Of a DNA stretch of 64,000 nt, positions 12,321-24,239 are shown one piece after another (position 1 is the first letter of the stretch; every line of letters starts with the position of its first letter). Both the position numbers and the translations under genes were made by a program. The notes below the pieces were generated by a model that was given only the letters and a program-made list of their open reading frames with translations, was not told where the DNA came from and made no database searches. Location: positions 23,898,932-23,962,931 of the forward strand of contig NC_134950.1 in NCBI RefSeq assembly GCF_965638725.1, written 5' to 3'. Origin of the DNA: Aptenodytes patagonicus. Taxonomy: Eukaryota > Chordata > Aves > Sphenisciformes > Spheniscidae.

Positions 12321-12420
12321 GACAGGGATGCCCGACTGGCTTGAGCTTGTGAGGCCATCAAGCCCAGTCTCCCACCACATATAATTCTTTTCATAAATGT
12401 TTCCAGCTTGGAGACTAGCA
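12321..12420 (-). mobile_element. Probable degenerate CR1 end, inverted
   Basis: Read on the minus strand, the sequence next to the pentamer array has 'gactgggcttgatggcctca', followed by a pyrimidine-rich stretch and then the array. This resembles the CR1 3' UTR word 'gactggactagatgacctca' before its short repeated tail. The expected 'ggtcccttccaacc' block is not preserved, so the call is tentative. The alternative is an unrelated microsatellite in unique DNA. Confidence 0.4.
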
Positions 12421-15400
12421 TCACATTACCCATCTGCCAGGCTTACTCAGGGGTGATCAAGGAAACATCAGCTCAAGCCCCCAGCAAGCCTCTGAGGAAA
12501 ACCATCCTTTTCCTACCCAAATGCCCAGCATGTCATATCTCCAAAGGAAAATCAGACAGATGGACTCGACCAAACAGGAATTTATTGGGTGGGGGAGCTG
12601 AAGAGTGGAAAAAGGTCCCCAAAGAGAAGCAGTCATCCCGCAGCCCCACATGAATAAGGGTTTGCCTCTTGGTGGAGGCCTGTTAGGCCAGATGGCCACT
12701 ACCCCTCACTGCACTGGGCAGGCTGAGCAGAGAGGTCCTTCTCCTCAGCCCCCTGCAAACTGCTCCGCTTTCATTGCAGCCATTCTGCAACAATTCGGTG
12801 GTGTGCAGGGAGAGCAGCGAGTCCCCTGCCTGAGACGAAGGCTTGCTAAATAGTCTCTCACTTTCTCTCCTTTCCCATCATTTCTTTACCTCAAGATGAG
12901 AAGCTACAACAGCAGGTAGTGTTACTACTCACCCTACTTATGTGGGGTTGGTTTGTCCTGTGTCATTGCAACAAAAGTATATATTTCACATTAGGTAATG
13001 ACATGGCTACTCTTCTTCCTCAGGCTACCAGGGCTAGGTCAAGCCATACATGGTGGGACAGAACTGGGCATCAGGTCCCAGCAAAGTCAATAGCCCCCAA
13101 GAACATCTACCAGGCTCCTGCATCATGTTTAGTAGCAACGCTAAGGAAGCAGGAGACCTCAGTGGAAAAAGTAGCCAAAAGACAGATATAAAACGTTAAC
13201 ACAGATGGAACAACACCAGGAAACAAGAGTACTGTAGCCAACTGAAATAACACTGAACATCACTGGAAAATTGATATTAATCTGGGAGACAGCCTGTCAG
13301 AGCTGAACAACAGGGCTTTGGCACAGTCCCCCCTGGTTTTGCCACCTCTTGGTTAGAGCTTTAAAGCTAATCTACTTTGTTGTGTTTATTTTATGAACCT
13401 TGTCCAGCTGGGCCATGGATGAGTTTTACAGAGGAAGTTCACTGCGTTGATCAACAACGGGGTGAGTTTTGCCAAAAACACAACTCTGCTGCCAGTATGT
13501 TGAGTTTTATAGTGATAGTCACTTTGGATTGTTATTTTGAGTGTTCTGCTGGGAAGTCTTTATCACCAGGACCACTTGTTTAAACAGAGAAGATACTTAC
13601 AACCACCCGATGTGGCTTTTTAACAGGGAAAGTTTCTACAGAGTCACCGTTTTATCTCTAAAGTTGCTGTAAATTTCCATCAGCTACTTTCCTCTCTCTT
13701 TAGAGATCTATAATGATAACAACAATAATAATAGATCATAAACAATTATGAAAGGTCCTAGCCAACTCATTTCTATCCAGAAAGATAGGACCTGCTTTGA
13801 CTATTGTCCCTGCTGTCCACAGTTCCCTTCATCAGTTGAAGTCTCTTCTGTTCCTGTGCTTATTTTCTTGCCATTTGGCCTGGCTTTCTTCAGCTTCTCT
13901 TTAGCTTCACATAGAGGAGATTAAAAGAGAAAAAAGAATAACGAAGAAAAAAGACCCAATTGCTTGAGTTTATTTTTCTTCTTGGTGAGAACGTCTGTCT
14001 CTTCAGAGAGACCAATTAACATTTTCATCATCTCTCCGGACCTAATCTAAATATGAATAAAATATCAAACCCTTCCTAAAATTGTTCTTTGTTCTTCTTA
14101 CCACACTGAAATTAGCTTTTTGACATGATGCCAGCCAGAACTTCAATGCAAAATGCATGATTTCTCCCCCTCTACATTTGCATACCGAAATGCTGCTCCA
14201 TGTGTCACTGGGCACTGCTACTGTGAGAACGGACACCCAGTCTTCCCCAAAAAATCCCAATGGTCATGTGTAACAATTCAGAACTGTCCCCAAAGTTTGG
14301 GGTTTTTTAGGTAATCTGGATCATGACACATCATTTATGAACACACGACAGACTTTTTTTTTTATCTAACCACACCTTTTTATTGGCTTAAAGAAAGGAA
14401 CTTGTACACTAAGCACTGAACATCTCATAGAAAGATGACGAAAATTTTGTATATGGGAACATTTACAAGGTTCTTGCTCATTTCTGGCTAATTATGGTCA
14501 TTTCCACATGTAATTACCCAAATTGCTCTTGCAATCAATGTAATTGTGCTAGAGTTGTTTAAAAATCAGCCTCATTAGATTTTGCCTGGTAAAATGTACT
14601 GTTTTTCAAAACCTAAATTTTGATCTTATGTTAGCTGCCAACAGGCCTTTAGAAGTAAATAGGTTTTCTTTTGTCTTCCTCCTCCCTTTTTTGTGTGCCG
14701 GTATGAGTTCTTCTACATTTATTACAGCTTAACTATAGTCAGAAAATTGTCTATAACCTCCTGTAAAAAGCTATTATGTGTGTCTGCAAGTTATTGTATA
14801 GTTCTCTTTCATTTTCAAAACTGTAAAATCTCCAGTCTTTATGGTTGCGGAATTAAAAGAATATTTCAAAATGTGAATATTGAATGTTTAGGTAATTCTA
14901 CCCTGAGTCTGCGGTGGGCTGAAATAATGGATAGTTACACGATAAGCAGAGCTGTTCACTGACTCCTGCTACAACCACATTTTGGAGGAAGAGAACAATA
15001 TGCCAGAAGCGTGCTCCCTCCCAGCAGTTTCGATTGCGTTCTTCCTAGGATATAATACGCCGCCTCTCCCTATCTGACACCAGCATCTCTGCCTGGCCAC
15101 CCACCTTGCTGCTTTCATTTCCTTTCCAAAAAGTTCCCTGTCTCTACGCAGTCATTTACAAGGAGAAGCTATAACTGCAGTAGGGTGCCCTATGTGTCCT
15201 TGACTGTGTCTAGCGCTGTTTCATAGGACCTGCTCACGCTGTTAGCAAGCATTTGGGCTGGCATCATAAGCATCTGCTGCCCAGAACTAGCGAGAAGAGG
15301 GGCTTGTGCTCTGGGGAGAGAACGGTGTTGGGGTGAGAGGGAAGAGCGGTGCTGTGGAGCCGCCGGAGACGAGGCTGAGGCTGAGGCTGGCCATGGCTCT

Positions 15401-18400
15401 GCTCCAGCAGTGTATCAGAAAGACATTGCCCCTTCAGTGGTACATTTAACCTCACTTGCACCTTCCACAGTGGGAGAGCCAGCTCTGTATCAGCTCAGCA
15501 GCCCTGGGTTATGCCAGGAGGTGATAATTGTCGAAAGGCTGGCAGTAAGTGCCATGCTGAGTGTGAACATCCACTGATACGTCTCCGCAATCCTCTGTCT
15601 GAAGGATACTTTTTTCACATCATGTTGTCTTTTGGAATAAAAACTATTTGCTCATCAGCAGTAGGTATTTGAGTTTCTCTGTTTTATTTTAGCTAAAATA
15701 AATCTCTTGTAGCCTATGGACATGCTAGGGTCAGGATTTGTTCTAGAGAGGAAGGCACAAAACAGGAAAGGAAGACAGATACAGAGAGAATTTCATTAAA
15801 TAGGACCTTGAATTTGGTGTGGGGTACTGACTGAGTAGTGTGAAAGGGGCTGTGGCATCAAAGGGGCTCTCCCCGGCTTCAGTGCTTGGAGGTGAGTGGG
15901 GTGTCAGGAGGCTGAGCTCCAGGCAGCCCCACGGTGGGCTGTGTGCAGAGCCACGCTGAGCCCCTCGACTCTCCAGCTCCCAGTGCAGTCCCATGGGTGT
16001 AAGGGCTGAATTTGACCCACATCATCTTCTGAAAAAAAGCAAGTGACAAGCCTAAGCACAGCTACAACTGATTTTTCTCCCATCTGAAGATCTGTTAGTT
16101 TCCATGCCTCCCTTTGATTGTAAAGGAGGTTATGTTGGAGTCATCTGTAACAGCTGCATTGTAAAATACCTCAGTCATGTGGTTTTAAGCAACCCAGACC
16201 AAAAAAAAACCAGTTCTTTAAATAAAGATACATGTATTCTTGTGACATTTCCATACAACTGCAATTTTCAAGGGAGCCAAACACTCATTACTACACAGGC
16301 TGTTCTTTAAAGGCCAAACCTGACCTTTAGTCAGAGAAAATTCCCATTTGGCTAGACTTAGTCATACAGCCTACAGTTTTGTTTGAATTCTGCATTGACT
16401 GAGAAAATTTTAAACCGGAGTGGAGAAGTAATTAGATTAAGAGTACGACTATTAAAAAGTCCTGCATTGGCAGAGAAATGGCCCTGCCTCAGGAGCTAAG
16501 GATCTTATCCTACATGTAGTTTCCAGGGATCTAGATTTAGAGGAAAAGTGCTTTATAACAGTGCATTGTAACTGTAGGGAGGAAGATGAGGGTAAAGAAT
16601 GGGCCTAAAGAGGTTAATCGAACTAGGACTTAAAAGGCCACTCAAATGTCCAACTTTTTCACATGGTAGATCAAAGGTCAACAAAGAGACTGTCTTGCAA
16701 ACTCTGTCTCCCCTGCTTTCAGGGTTGTGGAGATCATCTTTTCTCCAGCACACATTCACATAATACCCCTGGGGCAGCCGTATTCATTATTTCTGTGGAA
16801 TACTGTTTTCCCCCTGCTTTTATTAGAAGCTAGCAGCTGGAAAAGATGAGGAGCTAGCAACATGTGATCAGATGAGTCTGTGGGGACCACCAGGCAGCTC
16901 TCCATAGATCGCAGTTGGAAATTTCTAGACAGATTGAAAAGAATTGGTCTCACTCTCACTCTGTGCACTGACACTGAGACACTATCTTTATTTGTGCCAG
17001 GAAGGATAATTAGTAGAGTATTGTATGGGTTAAGTTATGTTTTTTTCTGAAATTTTCTATTAATAATCTAAAGGCAGGTGCAAACAACAGGCAAATGTAA
17101 GCTCACAGCATGCAGTATTTCCAAAGCTGTACTGAAGTCTTGGCTTTTTGGATAAGATGTTAGTAAGCATGATTATTCATTTGAAAAAAAAGAAGAGACA
17201 GGAAAAACCTGCAGAACACCAAGGGAAAAAAATCTCATTAAATTGGAAGGGACATAAGAGTTGGGGACGTGACCAAGCTGCAGAGAACTGGGTGTGCATG
17301 GCAGGGCTGTGCTCTGGCAAACTCTGGCCAAGCCAGTTGGAACAGCTCCCCATATTTCCCAAAGGAAAGTAAATGCCATCAACACTCTTCTCCAAGCCTG
17401 TTTGTGCATATGAAAGAAGGGAAGGAAAGAGTCTTCTTTCTGTGCAGCTATTTTCAAACTGTCTTTCATTTACCTGGCTCTAGAGAATGGCACTAGTATT
17501 AGATATATACCAAATGATCAGTTTTATTTATTGATCAAAAAATTGCCCATTGACACATTCTAATGTGAAGAGATCCTTGGGCAATAGGGATGAAGGAACT
17601 TTGAAATGGAAAATGCCCAGAAGGTACATCTAGGTGCTTTTCTTTAGCAACAGGAGCACTAGTCAGTTTGGATGCCCAAAGATTTGCCTAACTCCTGTTA
17701 AATCATTACATATGGTCTTCTTGTTGCCCTGCTACTTCATTCCATGCATAAACTATTGTGACTATTTCTTTGACAGTTGGTAGAGAAGTGCCTTATATTC
17801 TGCTAGTGTCCATTTCAGTTTCAGGAAACATAATATTTAGATACTATGGATTATTCTTCTTGCAATTAAACTAGCTCAACAAGTTTAATTGCTCAACTTG
17901 TTTAACCTCAACTCCATTTGTGGCTTAGAACTTCTCTGTTTTCTCCAAAACAGGGCATACTTTAGTGAAGTTCCACTTGCCCTTAATTTCCCCTTTTCTA
18001 TAGATAACAATCTATTTTCTCTAAGCATTTTGCTTAAATTGATTTCTCAGCTGAATGCAGTGTTTTGTCATCTTCAGAATTCTGCAATACTGCTGAGATG
18101 GCCAGAACTGACAGCCTCATTGCTCTTGTTATGTATGTGTGTCTATGTGTAAAACAGAACACTAGATCTTGCAACAAAAATATATATTCAAATTACAGGT
18201 TTACTGGCATCATGCCTTCATACTGTGCTAAAATAATCTCCTGCAGTCTATATTAAGTGTTTCTATTTATGCATTCTGTATTTTGCTTAGCAGTAAGACA
18301 AAAAGAAAGCAGGCCATCATGGGCATAGTGTTATGAGGAAGTTAACACTCTCCTCTCTGGGCTCTTCCTAACCTATCAGTCTTGAAGGTGATTCTTGTTT

Positions 18401-20746
18401 TTAGTAATAAGTTTAGAATTATTCTTTTTTGGCTTCTGTGCAGGGAACATGGGCCTGGACTCAGAAATGCAATGAGGCTCAAGAGCAGATGCTCCAGAGC
18501 AGCGTTCTATCTCCTGTTTTTATATCATTCACTCCCGCAAAGCCTCAGCTATAACCGCAGGGAATCATGGAAAACCTCTTACTGTTGGTTTATTTGCTGC
18601 TGAACAATCATAGCACTTCTCTCCAAGGCTGGCTTCAAGTGCCTCAACAGCTACACAGGCAGAGCCAATGCCTGCAAGCTGTTGGGTCTGGGTACCCATG
18701 CCAGCTGCATCCCACACATGCCAGCCCCTTCCCTCTCTCCAAGCAGGAGATGCAAGTGGTCTTTTGGGGACCCTACCTCTCTTGGCAAACTTTATAGCTC
18801 AGCCTGGCTCCTTCAAGAAAAAGGGACTCTGAAAAGGGTAAAAATGACAGTTCTGTATGGTGCGAAGACCTGTGACCCTGTACTTTCTCCCTCTACTCAT
18901 TCTAATCCTCCATTAGTCCTGACATGCTTTAATCCCACATGGGGCACTCTCGACATCTTTTACTTGGCTGTAGTGTCCCTTACACATCTCTGGTACTGCA
19001 CGAGCACTAAATCAAGGTTTCATGTGTGATAAAGAGGAAGAAAAGCTACCAACCGGCCAGCTCACATCTTCGCACAGCAAAAGATCCTTGCAAAGAGCCC
19101 TCAATGCTCCCCTGCAGTTGCCTGTTGTGATCTGGCTGACAGAATCCTCCAGCTGTGGAAAAATTGGTTTAAGGGTCTTAGAAATGGGATAAGAGTTTAT
19201 TTGCAAATTAAGCTATGTAAGCTATCATCACTGACTAATTATAGCACTTTGCTTTTAAGTATGAGCATTTATTATACCAAATAATTCTGCAAGAATCACT
19301 ATCTAGATTTTTAGTAATGCTGTGGAGGAAGGAAGAAAGGAGCATTTGATATCTTTTCTGATATTTGACTAATCTGAGGGCAGAATTCATATTACCTAAC
19401 CTTAACTGTTCAGATGGTAAGCATGAATCTAAGATCATAATCTCTACTTTCTCTACACTGAAAGAAGAGAGACAGACACAGCCAGAAGGCAATTCATACA
19501 GCTTTTTCATAAACAACTAGTTGACATGAGGCTACAGTATGTCATGGGAAAATGGCATGCCTTGGATATATGATAAAACGTTTACATTAACCTATGACTT
19601 CAGTGTCAGAATATAAACTGTTTAAGTATCTCCAGCCTTCAGAACAGTATGGTACATCCTTCATATCCTAATTGCAGTTACTCAGGCTCCAAGTGTTTTG
19701 TCTCACCATGGTAAGTAAAACAAAATATAAAAAAAATCAGTCTTCATGCATTCCTATTACCAGATGATAGGAACCCAATTTGTGAGCTAGAGATTTTTTC
19801 CTTTTTTGTCAACAAAACTAAAATAAGCAAGCATCCCTCCATACCTTTGAAAACTACCTTAAACTCACTTTTGGGGTGTTTCACTGGTGCAAACTGCAAC
19901 CTAGTAAAACGTTAATGGTGACACTGGATCCTAACTTCTAGCAGCACACAGAAAGAAACTGCAAACTGGAAAGCAAACACATCAGAGCAATGGGAAGTTG
20001 CAAGCAATGAAAAGATTCAGTCCCAATAAATGTAAAATCTTGCAAAAAGGAAAAACAAAAAATAGAGAAAGCAAGTTGGAGATGGCAAAGAATTCAAAGA
20101 ACTCATAAAAATAAGTTTATTATCATTTTGTCTTCCTTGTAGGCAATGATGTTTTTTTCTGTAACCAAGCAATAACAGTTGTCACGAGGCAGGTGGGGAA
20201 TCAGAAGCAGGAGTGTGTCATGAGATCTCTGCTGTCAAGCTGTAACTCAGCACTATGAAAAGGATTTAAATTGATGGCATTGGAGTATCTGTCATGACTA
20301 AGGTAATTACTCCATTGAGCCCTATCTCTAGCAATAGGCAACATCAGAGTCTTCAGAGGGAACTGCTCTACTATGAAGACTAAATGCACATGTGGAGGTG
20401 CAAATTCTTCCCTGGCTGGTGGTTAGTAGATTGCATCATTTGCTTATTGTCTTCTTCAGCTCTGTAGTTATGTGAATTTCTTATCTATCATAAACTCATC
20501 CAGCCTTTTGTAAATGTCAGCTAAGGATCTGGGTGTAATAATGAATTCCAGTCACCAGATCCTATATTGCAAGGCCCAGATCTGACAGCTAAATAGGTGG
20601 TGAACTGGGGTGACTTGAAGCTTAAAACACACACTCCTGGCATTGCAGAAAGACCTCCACATGAGCAGAGACATGTGTTGCTAGTTACTGTTCCAGGGAA
20701 TAATTTTGTACCAAATCTCATAATCTTTGCTTTGTTTTAACTCAGC
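12421..20746. other. Long intergenic stretch, nothing seen
   Basis: About 8.3 kb of unique-looking sequence with short homopolymer runs, for example T10 near 14354-14363 and A9 at 16201-16209. I found no CR1 tail, no LTR, no tRNA-like box pair and no exon with both splice sites. Frames near 15.3-16.0 and 17.2-17.5 kb overlap on both strands and show no family features. Confidence 0.5.
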
Positions 20747-20751
20747 ACTCC
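20747..20751. repeat. Target-site duplication, left copy (ACTCC)
   Basis: The five bases ACTCC directly before the LTR are repeated exactly after it at 21851-21855. A 5-bp duplication fits integration by ERVL-type elements; some gammaretrovirus-like elements also make 4-5 bp. Confidence 0.88.
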
Positions 20752-20932
20752 TGTGGTGGGTTGACCCTGGCTGGATGCCAGGTGCCCACCGAAGCTGCTC
20801 TATCACAACCCTCCTCAACAGGGGAGAGAAAATATAACGAAAGGCTCGTGGGTTGAGATAGGGACAGGGAGAGATCACTCACCAATTACCATCATGGGCA
20901 AAACAGACTTGACTTGGGGAAAATTAATTTAA

Positions 20933-20938
20933 TTTATT
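20933..20938 (-). promoter_or_regulatory. LTR polyadenylation signal AATAAA
   Basis: The minus strand reads AATAAA inside an AT-rich patch of the LTR. Its position near the 3' end of the minus-strand LTR supports that orientation. A plus-strand AATAAA also exists at about 20971, but it would lie too close to the 5' end if the element pointed right. Confidence 0.55.
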
Positions 20939-21161
20939 ACCAATCAAATCAGAGTAGAATAATGAGAAATAAACCCCTAAATCTTAAAACACCTTCCCCC
21001 CACCCCTCCCTTGTTCCCAGGCTCAACTTTGCTCCCCATTTTCTCTACCTCCTCTTCCCCAGCGGCGCAAGGGGACAGGGAATGGGGGTTGTGGTCAGTT
21101 CATCACACGTTGTTTCTGCTGCTCCTTCCTCCTGAAGGGGAGGACTCCTCACACTCTTGCC

Positions 21162-21550
21162 CTGCTCCAGCATGGGGTCCCTCCCACAGGAGACAGTTCT
21201 CCACAAACTTCTCCAACATGAGTCCTTCCCACGGGCTGCAGTTCTTCACAAACTGCTCCAGCGTGGGTCCTTTCCACAGGGTGCAGTCCTTCAGGAACGG
21301 ACTGCTCCAGCATGGGTCCCCCACGAGGTCACAAGTCCTGCCAGCAAACCTGCTCCAGTGTGGGCTCCTCTCTCCATGGGGTCACAGGTCCTGCCAGGAG
21401 CCTGATCCAGCACGGGCTCTCCATGGGATCACAGCCTCCTTTGGGCGCATCCACCTGCTCCGGCGTGGGGTCCCCCATGGGCTGCAGGAGGATATCTGCT
21501 CCACCGTTAACCTCCATGGGCTGCAGGGGAATCTTTGCTCCGGTGCCGGG
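21162..21550 (-). repeat. Diverged tandem array inside the LTR, unit about 40-53 bp
   Basis: The plus-strand word 'ctgctccagcatgggtcc' and variants of it recur at about 21162, 21208, 21253, 21302, 21350, 21402, 21455, 21496 and 21536. That is nine diverged units spaced 40-53 bp. Between the words lie related 'cacagg..gcagt' or 'atggggtcacag' segments. The minus-strand sense word is CTGGAGCAG. Several frames stay open through the array on both strands, including 21011-21667 on the plus strand (opens with TTG) and 21329-21643 on the minus strand (opens with GTG). I read these as by-products of the repeat, not host genes. Confidence 0.8.
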
Positions 21551-21850
21551 AGCACCTTCTCCCCCTCCTTCTTCACTGACCTTGGTATCTGCAAAGTTGT
21601 TTCTCTCACATATTCTCAATCCTCTCTCCAGCTGCTGTTCCACTGCAGTTTCTCCCCCCCTTCTTAACTATGTTATCCCAGAGGCACTACCACCGTTGCT
21701 AATAGGCTCAGCCTTGGCCAGTGGCGGATCCGACTTGGAGCCAGCTGGCATTGGCTCTATCAGACACAGGGGAAGCTTCTAGCAGCTTCTCACAGAAGCC
21801 ACGCCTGTAGCCCTCCTGCTACCAAAACCTTGCCACGCAAATCCAATACA

Positions 21851-21855
21851 ACTCC
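21851..21855. repeat. Target-site duplication, right copy (ACTCC)
   Basis: Exact match to the left copy at 20747-20751, directly after the terminal CA of the LTR. Confidence 0.88.
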
Positions 21856-24239
21856 CTGTTGAAGTGAAGGACAAAACAATCAAGCAACAATGGCAAGACT
21901 AGGATCTCAAGATCTCAACTGACTCAGTTACTGTCAGCATTAATGTTGCAACAACACATAGCATTTCTCAGCCTAGAAGGCTGGTAAGCTGTTGTTCTTC
22001 ACTGGGCTCTGTGCTCTGTGGTTACACAGCTGGCTGAACCCATGTAGAGCTAGCCCAAATATATCTACATACCCTGCATTATAGATAAACCCCACAACAA
22101 CGTCAGAGAGCCTGCTTGCTGAGCAGTATGGCTGCCCTTTTGTTGCTTCAAATAGAAACCTGGACTATCTCAGTGGTTAAACTTTATCAAAACTTGAAAC
22201 AAAAACAAAAGACATTGAACAAGTTTCAGTGTCAAGTGTCAGTTCTAACCCTTTAGGGATAAATGTGGTGCAGAACCACCTTCAAGAAAGTGATGAGTAG
22301 CCTCCAGAGAGGACTCACTTCTGCAGGTCTTGTGGTAGACTGCATCTGCAGTGAGTACAGGATTAGGAATGGTATCTGAAGGAGAAAATGATCTCCCAAA
22401 AGGCAGGTGAAACCCTAACCCTTCTTTCTAATCATCCAGACTTTGTGACTCATTACCCTTGGGTGAGAGGAAATCTCTGTTCGTATATCTTGGCCAGAAT
22501 TGAGTGCGGGGGGTAGAGGGGGGGCAGAGTGAGTGAAGTCTTAGGTGTCATGTGTTTAGCTGATCTAATGCAAAAATAGAAAGGAATCAAGGGGAAAGAA
22601 ACCCTGTGAAGACAAGCCAAGAAAAAAAAAAGGAAGCAACACCAACACACAGAGTACCTTCCGCAGAACTTGAGGCAGACACAGTCCTCAGAGGAGCTAA
22701 ATCCACTGATTCCTGCCTTGATTACTTTGGGACAGTAGGCAAATTCTAGCATGAAAGAAAGTAAGAGGCTAACTCAAGACACCTGGTTCTAGAAATTAAC
22801 AACTGTGGCCTAAAACATATGTTAAATATATTTTAAATCAATTTAGTTTTCAATTTTAGTTATCAAAATGTAGTTTTCTTTTTGAGGAGGACAGGCAAAG
22901 TCAGCACACCACCCAAAAGCTGTATCACCCCATTTGTAGCATGGCAGAGGTGAAGCTGGATGGAGGGCCAGCTCCTGGGGACCTTGTTGGACAGCAGGGA
23001 GAAGAAAACACATCACAGCATTTTCCTCACTTTGCATCAGTGCAAGTGCACATAAAGTCCCCCGTGCACAAACTGCATAATATGTTTTCTAGTCCTATGG
23101 TTTTGAGCATGATAAAGAGACTGAACTGGACAAGACTCTGCAAGATGTGGTTCAGAGGATTATCCCATAGCTGATCCAGAAGGTTGTTAGCATGGAGGCT
23201 GTTATGGATAAAGACCCACTGCCCATTCTCAACAACACACAGCTGATCCTCTCCCAGATACCATGGTCTGTAGCCAATCTGAGACATTCCCAGGAATGTT
23301 CTGCCAACTACATAGTTGAATGGCTAACGGATAGCAAAAAACCTAGGCCTTCCCAATGAACCCGGTGGGATTCACTTCTTGCCTTTCATGGGTCCAGAAA
23401 CCATGTGTTCTTTCACTGAGTAAAGGTGGCTGGTTCATCCCTGTGCAGACAAGAAACTGAACTGTCAAAGGCTTCAAGAATGCAGAGGAGCTAGAAAGTA
23501 GAAAAAGTACTTCAAATTCCAAAACAAATATTAATAGGTTGAAAAAAGCTATTTAAAATGCCTTTTTACCCATGAAGTAAGTTGGTCTTTAAGCAAACTA
23601 AAAGAAGAAAGGACTCCCACAATGCTTCTGTGGCCTTCTCACCCCTCACAAGCCCTCTCAGCGTGCAAGGTCACTGCTATGGGCCTAGAAGGAAGAAGCT
23701 TGTGGGACGTGCTCTCTTCCTCTCTCTCCAGGCCTGGAGCTCGCAGGGGCTGCTGTTGAAGTCTCAGCCCAAACACTTCATGAATCATCTGCCAGTTCAG
23801 TTTCCTTCCTTGCACATGTAGGAGAAAAGATTCCCATCAGGGCTGGATCTGCAGGTGATGGCAATACTGCTGGAGATAGCTCTGTTTCCAGTCCCCTGCT
23901 GTGATTTCCTTCAGGTCCCCACTGGAGCATGTCTCCTGAAGATACCTGTATCCTCAGGGCCAGCACTGCAACCTTGTGTATGGATGCAGGGGCTTGGCTC
24001 AACCCTTTGCAGATTGTATCCTGGGAGCATTACTTGGAGTAGTTCTCCAAAGCTAACAGACCAGGTATCTGGGAGAGGTGTCAGGAACTGGGGCTCAGCC
24101 CCAGACAATGAACATTTCTGTGAGCACCAGCTTTGACTGCAGGATGAAGAAGCTTGGTAGACAGAAGCTAATCTCTATCAAAGGTTTGGGGCATTACATC
24201 AATGGTCTTCATTGGTATTTCTCCTCCTCTGTAGCCTGG
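21856..24239. other. Intergenic DNA, nothing seen
   Basis: Unique-looking sequence with a G-rich run and an A10 run near 22.5-22.6 kb. No mobile element, RNA gene or exon pattern was supported. Confidence 0.5.

Larger units (their letters stand above)
20752..21850 (-). mobile_element. Solo LTR of an avian ERVL-like endogenous retrovirus
   Basis: About 1.1 kb, bounded by TG and CA and flanked by perfect ACTCC duplications, so both ends are certain. The plus-strand left end ('gtggtgggttgaccctggctgg') and the right end ('ccttgccacgcaaatcc') are ones I recognise from a family of LTRs widespread in birds, which I place with the ERVL group. Orientation is minus: on that strand it begins TGTATTGG and ends ACCCACCACA, and it has an AATAAA at 20938-20933, about 180 bp before its 3' end, as expected for R/U5. 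No gag, pol or env sequence lies on either side, so this is a solo LTR left by recombination between the two LTRs of a provirus. A 46-bp-scale repeat array fills its centre. Confidence 0.9.

Noticed and set aside
12239..12433. Minus-strand frame ending in a SYPIL repeat
   Set aside because: The repeated residues are the translation of the GATAG microsatellite.
21011..21667. 218-codon plus-strand frame as a gene
   Set aside because: It opens with TTG, lies inside the solo LTR antisense to it, and consists of the LTR's internal repeat units.
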